Program-made: the position numbers and the translations under genes
In this document: one piece after another, positions 10,201-18,996 of the stretch
How positions within the stretch are numbered: the first letter of the stretch is position 1
Layout of the letters: each line of letters starts with the position of its first letter
Notes under the pieces: model-generated
The model's input: the letters and a program-made list of their open reading frames with translations, nothing else
Database searches by the model: none
What the model was told of the DNA's origin: nothing
Source of the DNA: Auxenochlorella pyrenoidosa
Lineage: Eukaryota > Chlorophyta > Trebouxiophyceae > Chlorellales > Chlorellaceae
Direction of reading: 5' to 3'
Length of the DNA stretch: 22,299 bases
NCBI GenBank assembly: GCA_001430745.1
Contig: KQ482063.1
Coordinates: 348,020-370,318, forward strand

Positions 10201-12432
10201 CCCAACCCGCCCTTTTGGTATTCCTTCAGCCACGGCAGCGTGCACTTTGTGGTCGTCTCCACAGAGCACAACCTCTCGCCGGGGTCTCGGCAGCACCGGG
10301 TGAGCGCACGGTCGCGCTGAGCAGGCCCGGGAGGAGCGGCTGGCCGCCCTGGCATTGCCGCCCTGCGTGCAGATACTTGGATGGGGTTGGCAGGCCAGAG
10401 CGCTCCGCAGCGAGGCTGCAGGGGCGGCGGGGGGCTGCAGGCAGCGCCGAGCGGGCGTTGGGCCACCCGGCCAACGGTGAGCAAGGCGTTCTGAGGCGCC
10501 TGCTGCCTGCTCGCCCTGCTGCAGTGGCTGGAGCGTGACCTGCAGCACGTGGACCGCTGCCAGACGCCCTGGGTCGTGCTGGGCATGCACCGCCCCATGT
10601 GAGTGCGGTGTGTGCGTGTTTGGGGGTGGGGATTTGGCACCGCTGTGCTCGTGAGACAGGCGCCCTAGCAGGCCGCGCCTCAGAGAAGGTGCAGGGTCTC
10701 TCCATGCCCGCGTCGAGCCGCGCAGCCCGCTGCCGCTTGCAGGGCCTGCCTCGAACCCGGCGCCGCTGTCGCGCTGCTGGCTGCTGGCTGCATGCTCACC
10801 GCGTCTGTCTTCCCTGCTTCTTCCTCACCCGCCACTGCAGGTACGTGGTGTACCCTCATAAGAGCAACAGGATAGTGGGCGACCACCTCAGGTGGGCCCA
10901 TGTGGGGCAGGCGCGCAGGGGGCAGGGTTCCCCAAAAAGCATGGCCAGAGGCGCGTGCAGCAGCCCTAAACCCCTAAACCCCTAAACCCTAAATAAGCGC
11001 ATCTGCTGCAGCGCAGCCAGCGCAGCGCGGCGCGCCCTGCCCTTCCCCCTGTTGCCCCAGCGCCGACGCGTCTGATGTCCCCCCCCCGCTGGCTGTGTGG
11101 CGCCTGCAGGGCGCAGCTGGAGGGGCTGCTGAACGAGTATCAGGTCGATTTGGTGGTGTCCGGGCACGTGCACTCCTACAGGTGGGTGTCAGCTGGCGCC
11201 AGGTGGCACAGCGTGCGTGACACAGGGGGCGCTGCGACGGCTGCCGGAGTTGAGCCTGTGGGGCTGCAGGCCAGCCCGCATGCGCTTGCACAGGCAGCCA
11301 GCGGCACGGCGGGGTGCGGGGCGGCACGGGCGGGGGCGGGCGCGACGGGCGAGGCGGGGGACGGGCCTGCCCTAGCCTGAGGTCGACCACGGCCAGCCGC
11401 TGCCCGCCGCTTTGCAACAACTCTGCTGTAGGTGTGTGCACGCGTGCTCACACCTTTACCCCTGTGCCCGCCCCTTCTTTCTGTGCCCCTCTCTGCCCCT
11501 ATGTGCAGCCGCACCTGCAACGTGCTGGATGAAGAGTGCATCCCAGCGGACCAGGGCGGCATGACCCACATCATCGTGAGCGGCTACCCCCTCCCCCTGT
11601 GCCGCCGCTGCCGGCAGCTCGCAGAGCACGAGAGGCAGGCAGCCCATCAACGTGGTCCCTGCCTGCTCTGGCCAGCTGTGCTGAAACGTGCTTGAACCCC
11701 TGCTGAAACGTACCCGCACGCAGGCGGGCTGCGCGGGCCACAAGCTGACTGACGTGTCGCACGACCAGGAGCCCTGGCTCGAGTATGCTGCCGTGCGCTT
11801 TGGCTACGGCCGCGTCACGGTCAACTCGGGCGACTCGCTGCTGTTTGAGATGGTCGGCGAGGGTGAGGGGTCCGGCACTTGCCTGCCTGCCTGCTGCAGC
11901 CCTTGGCTGCTTCGGCGCAGCCCGGGCTTCAGAGCGTGTGCACCTTGTTGCTCGCGCCACAGCTCGAAATCCAGCGCTGCTCCAGTGCTCCCGCTTGCCC
12001 TGTTCTTGCCGCGACTCCCTGCACGCTGCTGCATGATGGGAGGGCCAGCAACGATGCTCGCCTGCGCCAGCGTGCTCGCCCTCCTCCTCGGTGCTTCCAG
12101 TTTGGCAGACGCATCTTCTCTCCACAGCTGGCGTGCTACGCAACAGGGTTTGCAGCCTGGACCGTCAAAACGTTGACAGCGCTCGAATTCCTCCCTCCCT
12201 GCCTGCAGATGGCCACGTGTACGACTCTGTTAAGCTGCACAACAGCCGGGCCAGCATGCGCGGCTGCGGCGATGCTGCAGGGCAGGCTGAGGAGGGGCTC
12301 GGCAGCGAGGGCAGCTGCTCGCCTGGTGCCTGCCCGCCCTGGAAGCATCCGCAGGCGGCGCAGCAGCAGGCGCAGCAGCAGGCGGTGCTGCACGCCAGCA
12401 GCGGAAGCGCAGCCAGCGTGGCGGATGCGTGA
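7300..12432 (+). CDS. Secreted purple acid phosphatase (calcineurin-like metallophosphoesterase)
   Basis: Fourteen exons join in phase to 627 residues: 7300-7419, 7650-7714, 7844-8054, 8418-8539, 8731-8830, 9016-9106, 9529-9612, 9836-10299, 10525-10598, 10841-10891, 11110-11181, 11509-11575, 11724-11862 and 12209-12432. Residues 1-22 form a signal peptide (hydrophobic core VAAATLVALLLLAAFASG). A fibronectin-like N-terminal domain (about 40-150) precedes the catalytic domain. All seven dinuclear-metal ligands are present: D160 (FGDMG), D197 and Y200 (GDISY), N230 (GNHE), H441 (GMHRPM), H480 and H482 (GHVHSY). The segments HRPMYVVYP and NDSGGECGV are classic for plant/algal PAPs, which hydrolyse phosphate monoesters at acid pH outside the cell or in vacuoles, often in phosphate scavenging. 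Exon 8 carries an Ala/Ser-rich insert (about 290-390) absent from standard PAPs. Exon 5 is followed by a duplicated copy of its 3' end (see findings). The C-terminal 60 residues are low-complexity and Gln/Ala-rich. Confidence 0.95.
8677..8730 (+). repeat. C-rich CCCCCA-type tract before phosphatase exon 5
   Basis: The polypyrimidine tract of intron 4 is an almost pure C/CA repeat (ACCCC and ACCCCC units) that leads into the acceptor at 8730. The opposite strand is a row of G4-G5 runs with the potential to form a quadruplex. Confidence 0.85.
8783..8950 (+). repeat. 85-bp tandem duplication of the end of phosphatase exon 5 and its donor
   Basis: Copy 1 codes for LVLHIGDISYANGDDE (8783-8830). 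Copy 2 codes for LVLHIGDIGYAHGDDE (8868-8915). Each is followed by GTGGGGAG and then by a similar intronic tail (cagctgcc..., ttgtttgta). The copies are offset by exactly 85 bases, so copy 2 lies in a different frame. Of eight base changes across the 16 codons, six are silent third-position changes. Confidence 0.95.
9118..9197. repeat. AT-rich island with repeated GTATTTTATAT
   Basis: An 80-base T/A-rich patch in phosphatase intron 6 stands out from the GC-rich surroundings. GTATTTTATAT occurs at 9137-9147 and 9170-9180, 33 bases apart. The palindrome TGACGTCA follows at 9180-9187. Confidence 0.75.
10964..10993. repeat. Interstitial telomere-like repeat in phosphatase intron 10
   Basis: Four consecutive units: CCCTAAA, CCCCTAAA, CCCCTAAA, CCCTAAA. 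CCCTAAA is the plant-type (TTTAGGG) telomere unit reported for Chlorella; two units carry an extra C. The intron is bounded by a donor at 10892 and an acceptor at 11109. Confidence 0.9.
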
Positions 12433-13292
12433 GCCGGCGCGCCTGCCCCCTGTCCAACGCTGATTTCCACACAACCAGAGGTTTTACAGACGCTGCCACG
12501 TGTTCCTTTCCTGGCGGCATCGCTCACTTACTCCCCTAGCGTCAAACATCCTTCCACCGCAGTTGTTACAGTGCTGTTAGTCCTGTTGAATGCGGCCTGC
12601 CTTGTCCACCCCATGGCTCTGCATTCTGCTCAGTGTATTTTTTTCCATTCCACCGGACTTTTTTACTTTCAAACACATCCAGTGCCCATGCCATCCATCG
12701 GCTCTTGCCCAGACTTCAACTTGTACTTTTATGCTCATGGCGATGTGCAGCCGCTCGAAGGAGCTGGCGTAGCGGCCCTTCCGTACCTCCCTTTCATGGC
12801 TTGATATCGTTGAGAATCCACTTGGTAGCACTTGCTCAAACCAAACGCTGAACTGTAATCCAATCCTCCTCCTGCTGCTCTGCATAGAGGCAGAGAGTGA
12901 TGAAGGCAGGACGGACAAGCAGAACAGGATGGCCATGGCGCTGTACAAGCACAGCGTGTGATGCAGGCGGGACCTGGAGCAAGGTTGCGAGTGCCCACCA
13001 TCATGCTGATTAAAGAGCGCAACATGCACCCAATGAGTGTGCAGCATGGCGTATACTGCTGCTTGCAGGGTATCGTCGTGGCCTTGCACGAACAACGCAG
13101 GCTGGAATGCACGCTGTGGCGGCTGCGGCGGCAGGCAAGCAGCAGGACTCTTGCAGCACGATCGATACATTTTCTGCGCCCTTCGAGGTATAATAGCTAA
13201 TTGCACAGCTTCTGAGGCCCTGGCGCGGTCCCCAGGCGCTACTCTCGTTGTGCCTGACGCCTGGCCTGCACCACTTGTCGCCTCCCTTCCTC
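12433..13292 (+). other. 3' UTR of the phosphatase gene and upstream region of the PTRHD1-like gene
   Basis: No coding exon is recognised. The composition is noticeably less GC-rich than the genes. The phosphatase 3' UTR probably ends near a TGTAA at 12854. The remaining 400 bases should contain the promoter of the next gene; a TATA-like word (gtataatag) near 13188 is the only candidate element noticed. Confidence 0.5.
12854..12858 (+). terminator. TGTAA polyadenylation motif (phosphatase gene)
   Basis: This is the first good chlorophyte poly(A) motif after the phosphatase stop at 12432, giving a 3' UTR of roughly 430-450 bases. Confidence 0.55.
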
Positions 13293-14249
13293 ATGCTAAG
13301 TATTGCAGCTTGCACAACAGATCGCTGCGCGCACACCTTTTCCCGCTGCGCAAAGCGGCTGCACTCCTCGCGCGCACGGCTCTGTGGCCCACAACAAGCA
13401 GCAGCGCCACCCGTAGCAGGCTCTAGAACGGGAACGGGTCTGTTGACCGCATCGAAAGGGCCGTCAGCACGCGGCATGGCGGGGGCAGCGGCGCCAGGCG
13501 GCAGCGAACCGGCACCTGCAGCAGCAGAGCCGGGCAGCGCCAGCGGGGGCGGGCCTGCGCCCGCCGACCCTTTGCTGCAGTACGTGGTGCTGCGGCGCGA
13601 CCTGTGGGCGGAGCTGGACTGGCCGCTGGGCAGCGTGGTCGCGCAGGGGTGCCACGCCGCCACGGCGGCGCTCTGGGGGAGCCGGGAGTCGGCGACGACG
13701 CAAGAGTACTGTGCGCCCGAGAACATAGACCACATGCACAAGGTGCGGCATGCATGAGAGGCGGGGTGTGCAGCGGGTCGAGGTGCGGCATGCATGACAG
13801 TGGGGCAGCGGGCCGAGCTTGTGTGGCCGGAATGACCAGGTGGGTGCACGCACACAGGGCCATGCAGCTGGGAGGGAGCAGGCCGGCACGCGCCGAGTAT
13901 TTCTGCTGCAGCCGGCGGCAGCCCAGCTGCTGCCCCCGCTCTGCAGCTCGCCCGGCAGCAGGCAGGCGGGCGGCGGGCTCGGCAGCAGGCAGGCGGGCGG
14001 GCGGGCGTGGGCATGCAGCCATGCCACCTCGGCCCCCCACCTGCCCGGCCGCCCTCACAGGTGGTGCTGGAGATCAAGGGGGAGCCGCAGCTGCGGGCGT
14101 TGGCTGCCAAGCTGGCAGAGGCAGGGGTGCCCCACAAGCTTTGGGTCGAGCAGCCAGAGGACTTTGCCACGTGCCTGGCCACGGCGCCGTGCCGCAAGTC
14201 CGCAGTGGCGCCGCTCGTGAAGAAGTTGAAGCTGTGCAGGGGCACCTAG
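13293..14249 (+). CDS. PTRHD1-type peptidyl-tRNA hydrolase (Pth2) domain protein
   Basis: Two exons, ending at 13742 and spanning 14061-14249 (TAG), join in phase 0. The core is conserved with PTRHD1: YVVLRRDL, WPLGSVVAQGCHAATAALW, then ENIDHMHKVVLEIKGEPQL, HKLWVEQPEDFATCLA and a C-terminal KKLKLC. Pth2-fold enzymes cleave peptidyl-tRNA. PTRHD1 members lack parts of the canonical lysine-rich active-site motif, so activity here is uncertain. Two in-frame starts are possible: ATG 13476 gives 151 residues beginning MAGAAAPGG, and ATG 13293 gives 212 residues. The extra 61 residues are rich in Arg, Ser, Thr and Cys with one acidic residue, as in an organelle presequence. I give the longer span and treat the shorter as equally likely for a cytosolic form. 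The gene is convergent with the following minus-strand gene. Confidence 0.88.
13741..13817 (+). repeat. 40-bp tandem duplication of the 5' splice site region
   Basis: AGGTGCGGCATGCATGA occurs at 13741-13757 and at 13781-13797, followed by diverged GGGGTGTGCAGCGGGTCG and GGGGCAGCGGGCCG tails. The first copy is the exon 1 donor of the PTRHD1-like gene, so the second provides a duplicate donor inside the intron. Confidence 0.85.
13955..14009 (+). repeat. GGCAGCAGGCAGGCGGGCGG direct repeat
   Basis: Two copies of GGCAGCAGGCAGGCGGGCGG are separated by a few bases inside the PTRHD1-like intron. The second copy continues into further GGGC units. Simple expansion; no function inferred. Confidence 0.7.
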
Positions 14250-14799
14250 CGCCGCTGCCGCGCCGGCCGTTCTGATGTCAACATGTGCCGCACATACATG
14301 CTTGCTCCGCCGTGCCGAACTGCAGCCGCCGCCTCCCTGCACTGCTGATACCACCTTTGTACTGCTTCGGAACCGCCCCGGGACTTCATTTCATATTACA
14401 CGCCTTGAAGCGCTTGTGAGAGAGCCGTCTCGGCACCCAGGGCCCAACTTTACCTATAGACACAGCTCAGGGCAGCATTTGCGCGCCAGCCGGCAAGTGC
14501 AGCACCATGGCAGGGCGCAGACGGGGGCTGTTCTGGTCAGTTGGTCTGGTCAAAGTACGAAAGGCCAGAATGCATGCGTTCTGCAACAAGGCGGGCTCTG
14601 CGCAATGTCAAACCAGGCGTTCAGGCTGTACATGCAATGACTGTACAATGTGGTCAGGAGGCTGGGGCCCCAGAGCAGCAGTCGAGGCGCTGCTGCGCAG
14701 ATGAGAGGCTGCAGCAAGACGGCGGTCCTCAACCAGCTGTTCTGCTGCAGTGAACCGCAACAGCCGTTGGGGCAACCGTGGCCTCAGTTCACAGCCGCC
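14250..14799. other. Convergent 3' regions of the PTRHD1-like and four-helix membrane genes
   Basis: No coding exon is recognised. The two flanking genes converge here, so both 3' UTRs must share or overlap these 550 bases. A minus-strand TGTAA lies at 14400-14396. No plus-strand TGTAA was found for the PTRHD1-like gene; TGTAC occurs near 14629 and 14641. Confidence 0.55.
14396..14400 (-). terminator. TGTAA polyadenylation motif (four-helix membrane gene)
   Basis: ttaca on the plus strand reads TGTAA on the minus strand, about 400 bases past the stop of the minus-strand gene. If used, the transcript would overlap the 3' end of the convergent PTRHD1-like transcript. Confidence 0.45.
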
Positions 14800-15650
14800 T
14801 CACTCAGTCTTCAGCAGGCCGCCGCCTGCACCAGCCATGGCAGGCTCCCCGGCCCTGCCCGCCCCAGGGCCGCCAAACCAGTGGCCCCAGGGCGCGCAGG
14901 CAAACAGCGGCAGCAGGAAGGAGGCATACACGGCGACTGGGGCGGTGGGGATGGCAGCCCAGCGGCCTGCCATGGCCAGCGGCAGGATGGCCTTGCCCAG
15001 AAAGGTGAGCTTGTACAGGATTTGCATGAGCATGACCGCGCTACAGGGGGGGGGGCCACGGGTGGGAGGTAACATGTGTGAGGGCCTCGAGGGGGGCGGC
15101 AGCAGTGAGGGCGGCAGCAGTGAGGGTAGCAGTGCTGGCTGCCCGCCCGGCTCCCCCGGTGCAAGCGCCACCCTCCTTTCCCCAGCGTTGTTCCGGTACG
15201 ACCCCCTTAGCCCCCATCAGCACCCCGGGGCCCCCTGGCTCCCTGCCCCCCACCTGAACTTGTAGGGCTCCCTCAGACCCAGCAGGCTCACAACCACGAT
15301 GGCCGCCCACCTGCCAGCAAGGAACGCAAGCAGCGCAGGGGAGCGTTGGCAGCCGGGGCTAAGCCGCGGGTGAGCGGTGCCGCAGGGTGCCGTCTCAGCG
15401 CCGTCGCCCAGCCCAGGCTGCACTGGCGGGTTCCAACGATCCCTGCAAGTGCAATCAGCGCCCAGGCCAGCCCTCACCAGGCGCCGAGCATAGGCAGCGC
15501 CAGCGGCGGGTTGAGCGGCGCCACGGAGCTGCCCGCCCACAGGGCCTTGGCGGCGGCGGCCGGTGCCGCCAGGTGGTAGAGCGCCAGCGCCCCGGGGATG
15601 GCTATGTTGAGGAGGTAGAGGAAGCGCATGCGGGCCTCCAGGGTCGGCAT
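14800..15650 (-). CDS. Small integral membrane protein with four predicted helices, family not recognised
   Basis: Three minus-strand exons, 15650-15478, 15310-15254 and 15040-14800 (TGA), join with matching phases (2, 2) to 156 residues. Four hydrophobic segments are visible: about 9-30 (LYLLNIAIPGALALYHLAAP), 52-70 (MLGAWWAAIVVVSLLGL), 78-100 (AVMLMQILYKLTFLGKAIL) and 104-127 (PVAVYASFLLPLFACAPW). The loop REPYKF between helices 2 and 3 and the in-helix QxLYK motif look conserved in style, reminiscent of small four-helix proteins of bacteria whose function is unknown. The last 25 residues are Gly/Ala-rich. There is no clear targeting peptide with this start. The reading frame stays open upstream, so a longer N-terminus cannot be excluded. 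Location (plastid envelope, ER or other) cannot be read from the sequence. Confidence 0.75.
15095..15139. repeat. 15-bp tandem repeat (GGCGGCAGCAGTGAG type)
   Basis: Two near-perfect units followed by a degenerate third (GGTAGCAGTG) lie in the second intron of the four-helix membrane gene. Simple-sequence expansion. Confidence 0.8.
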
Positions 15651-16303
15651 GGTGGCTAGAGAAGGGCCGCAAGGTTGCTCAAAGCTAGGGCACTTGGAGG
15701 AGGGTGCAGGCGGCCAGCACGGCTGGGAAGGGCGTCCTCGGTGCCAGAGGTGCTCTGCTACGCGCTTTCGTGGCCTTGCAAGCCTGAAGAGCGACAGTGG
15801 GCAGCGGAAGGAGTGAGCGCTGCAGGTGTCCGAGGCCGCCCGGTCAGCAGGCCAGCGCGCAGAGCGTGCAGCACGACATGGCACATGCTGCAGAGCTTTG
15901 CTCGTAAAACGGACACTGCGAAACAGAGAGGCATTACAGTCATCAACATGATCCATAACAATCACCCTGGGTCGTCAGTAGCCATCGCAGCTCACTTAGC
16001 AGTGGCTGCCGCCATGGTGTGTGCCAGGCCAACCCACCTGACTTTCTGTGGCGCTACGCTTGGTCAGCTCTCTCACTTGAATAGCCGTACAACTGAAAAA
16101 TTAATTAAAGCTGACAGTCTTGGAATTTCTGCCTGGATTGCTGCAAATCAACAGCGTAGCAGCAGCGATGCGCCGCGCTCCGACGTGGCGAAGGTGCACA
16201 TGGCCGGAGCATTTGCAGCGTGGCCTGCGTTTCGTCGTGATCTCGATGTTTATTTGAGTAGATTTCTGCATTCTGCAGCCCAGAATAACAGCCGGAAGAG
16301 CCG
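15651..16303. promoter_or_regulatory. Divergent promoter region between the membrane protein and pseudouridine synthase genes
   Basis: These 650 bases separate divergent start codons and should hold both promoters. Nothing resembling a conserved coding exon was seen. The middle part (about 15900-16290) is less GC-rich than the genes and includes the palindrome TTAATTAA near 16100-16107 within an AT-rich stretch. No defined TATA box was assigned to either gene. Confidence 0.5.
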
Positions 16304-18996
16304 ATGCCACCTCTCGGCGGGCCTTGCAGAGTCGAGGTGCCTGGCGGCAAGTGGGACGATGTCAACGGCGGGCTCACGTACACCGACAGAGTTCAAGGGG
16401 CCTGCAGCGCGACGTTGCTGCAGTTCTACGCCACCAAGCACGCCTCCAGCGCGCCTATTGAGCACTGGCGGGAGGCAATCCTGGCTGGGCGCATCTCCGT
16501 CAATGGCCGAGTGGTGTCGGATCCGCAAGCGCCAGTCCCGTGAGTGAAGGGTTCTGCGCTGCCGCTGCTGCCACCGCTGCTCCCGCCGCTGCTGCCACCC
16601 CGCCCCTCGCGTGCCAGCGGCGCTCGGCTTCCCGCCATGGTTGGGTTGAGGAGCACGCTGCAGGTACCAAACGTCATTCTGCGCCGCTGCAGGTTCTCCA
16701 GGCCCAAGCCAGACAAGTCCATTGCCCCTACTCCCATCGGCGCTCGCAGCGGCATGTCAACATTAGCATCATGGTTGGGCATAACTTGTCTTTCTTTTTG
16801 TGCGCCCTTGCCTCGCAGGCCCAGCGCCATCCTGGAGTTCTGCCGGCCGGGCTGGGCCGAGCCGCCTGCACCCGCCTTCCTGGATGTGCTGTGGTGGGAC
16901 GCGCACGTGGTGGCGGTGCACAAGCCCTCGGGGCTGCAGGTGTGTGCGACTGAGTGCATGTGTGTTTGAGTGTGCGCATGTGTGTGTGCGAATGGTTAAT
17001 GCTTGTGCATGGTGTGCAGGTGAGTGGCCATGCAGGCCTGCAGGCAGCGCGCGTGGCTGGCTGCTGCCCTTGCAAGTCGAGGACCGCGCCAGAGGACAGG
17101 CCTTGTGCAAGCAGAGGTCATGGAGCAGAGCTGTCTTGAGTTCGTTGGGTGGCACTGCTGGCTGCAGGTACTGCCTGCGGGGCCGGTGCACGAGCGCTGC
17201 ACGCTGACCCTGCTGCGGCGCTTCCACGAGCAGCACGCAGCAGAGCTGAAAGGCAAGAGGAGAACATGGGCTTGCAGCCGGGGCGGCCGACATGTCTTGT
17301 GCCGCCGCTGCTGAGCCTGCTGCTGGACTGATGAGCTGCGCCGCCGCTGTCGGGCCACAAACTTAAGTGCGCCCGCTTCTTGGCCCTTCGTGTGAGCCAC
17401 CCCTGCGCCAGTTGCACTCGTACAAGACTCCATCGCCCTCCTGGCCTCCCGCAGGGCTCTCCTGCCAGAGCTTCCTTACGCCAGCGGCTCCATGCCCCTC
17501 TGGCTTCCTCACGCTGCCGACTCCATGCCCCTCTGGCTTCCTCACGCTGCCGACTCCATGCCGTGGGCCTCCAACTCCATTGCCCGTGTCCTTTTTGCTT
17601 CCTCGGGCTGCCAACTTTGTGCCCAAGGCCCCTCTGGCTCCCTGCAGGCCTGCCCGCCCCGGTGCACCGCCTGGGACGCGGCACCTCGGGCGTCCTCATC
17701 TGCGCCTGCTCCGAGGCCGCCCGGTCAAAGCTGAGCCGCGACTTTGTTGACCACGGTGCCGCCAACCAGGGCCGGCTGCGCAAGGTGTACCGCACGCTGG
17801 TGCAGGGCCTGGTGCCGGCAGACCAGGTGGGTGCTGGAGTGCCTCTGAGAAACCTCCCAAAATCAGGTGGCTGAGTGTGGTTGGAAAGAGGTGCAGCCTT
17901 GGTGGGCGTGCTGCCGGCGGGGCCTTGCGCCCGCAGCCCAGGCGGGTGCTGCCCTGCGTGGGTGCATGCCTGCTGCGCTCAGGGAGCTACTGAGCTACTG
18001 AGCTAGCCTGTCGCTGCATTCCTTGCACGGCATTCAGCTGCTCTTGCTGCCAGGCTGCTGCCACGTGCCTGCCCCGCCCGGCCCTGGCGGCCCACCCGCA
18101 CCTCAGCTCCCCACTTGCATGTGTTGCTTTCACTTTACTTTCTTTGGTACCGCTGGCCACCAGCTTGCACGCCTGCCTGCCCACAGGGCGACATAGATGT
18201 GCCCATTGGGAGGATCGATTACCCTGGGGTCAGGGGCGGGCTGTACGCGGCGCGGCCAGAGGGCGGCCCGGGCGCCAAGCCCTCAAGCAGCCGCTACGCT
18301 GTGCTGCAGCGGGATGCCGCGGCAGGTAACACCCTGGTCGACGTGGAGATCTTCACAGGTGGTTGCTGGGAGGGCCTGCCCTCAGCCGCTGGGTGCTGCG
18401 CATGCTGACGTGGGCAGGGATGCGCGCTGGGCACCACCTCGAACCAAGCCCCCATGTGCCCCTTGCGCCTCCTTTTCCTCTGCATGTCGCCATTGCGGGG
18501 CTCACCGTGCCTGATTCTATGCCTGCCTGCAGGCCGGCCCCACCAGATACGCATCCACATGGCAGCGCTGGGCCACCCGCTGGTGGGGGACCCTCTGTAT
18601 GCTCCCGGCGGCCTGCCCCTGCCGCTGCCAGCTGTCGCCGAACAAGAAGACCAGACGCCACAGCTGGAGGGCCAAGGGGTGCACAGTGAGCCAGCCGCGA
18701 CAGAGCAGCAGGCAATTGGATCTGAGGTGGCAGCTGGCGGGGATGGGAGAGGAGCGGGCACTTGCGGCGGCGGCGGTGCCCTGCCGCAGCGGCCGCGGGG
18801 CGTGGTGATGCCAGGCGACTGCGGCTACCTCTTGCACAGTCGCGTGCTTGAGTTCGATCACCCCATTTCAGGAGAGCGCGTGGTGGCCACTTGCCTGCCG
18901 CCGCCAGAGCTGCGACTGCCTGGGGAGGGAGAGCTACAAGCGGGCAGCGCAGCGGCGCTCCCGCCTGCCGTGCTTGCTGTGCCTTTCCTCCACTGA
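16304..18996 (+). CDS. RluA-family RNA pseudouridine synthase (plant PUS5-like)
   Basis: Six exons join in phase to 418 residues: 16304-16539, 16819-16939, 17168-17252, 17648-17826, 18187-18358 and 18533-18996 (TGA). An S4-like N-terminal part (about 38-80, including [18 protein letters not shown]) precedes the synthase domain: [16 protein letters not shown] (about 109-124), HRLGRGTSG (154-162), [10 protein letters not shown] (about 192-201) and [20 protein letters not shown] (about 264-283). These are RluA-family motifs; such enzymes isomerise uridine to pseudouridine in RNA. The family catalytic motif is HRLDxxTSG, but here position 157 is Gly (codon 17674-17676). I recall a similar HRLGRGTSG in plant PUS5 proteins, unverified. 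Intron 3 has a GC donor (AG|GCAAGA), required by phase, and contains a 33-bp tandem repeat. A low-complexity insert (about 295-350) splits the C-terminal part. Only 84 bases separate this stop from the next start. Confidence 0.9.
17488..17553 (+). repeat. 33-bp tandem repeat, two copies, in pseudouridine synthase intron 3
   Basis: Two essentially identical 33-base units begin ctccatgcccctctgg at 17488 and 17521. Degraded partial units (ctccatgccgtggg, ctccattgcccgtgtcc) follow up to about 17590. The array is pyrimidine-rich and lies upstream of the exon 4 acceptor. Confidence 0.9.
17984..18006 (+). repeat. Short tandem repeat GAGCTACT
   Basis: GAGCTACT, GAGCTACT and GAGCTAGC follow one another in intron 4 of the pseudouridine synthase gene. 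Minor; no function inferred. Confidence 0.8.

Noticed and set aside
13010..14245. 411-residue minus-strand open frame
   Set aside because: It is antisense to the PTRHD1-like exons and intron, with low-complexity composition and no motifs.
18325..18358. Alternative donor GGTAAC inside pseudouridine synthase exon 5
   Set aside because: Using it would delete the strand coding [12 protein letters not shown], a conserved RluA motif; the donor at 18359 keeps it.
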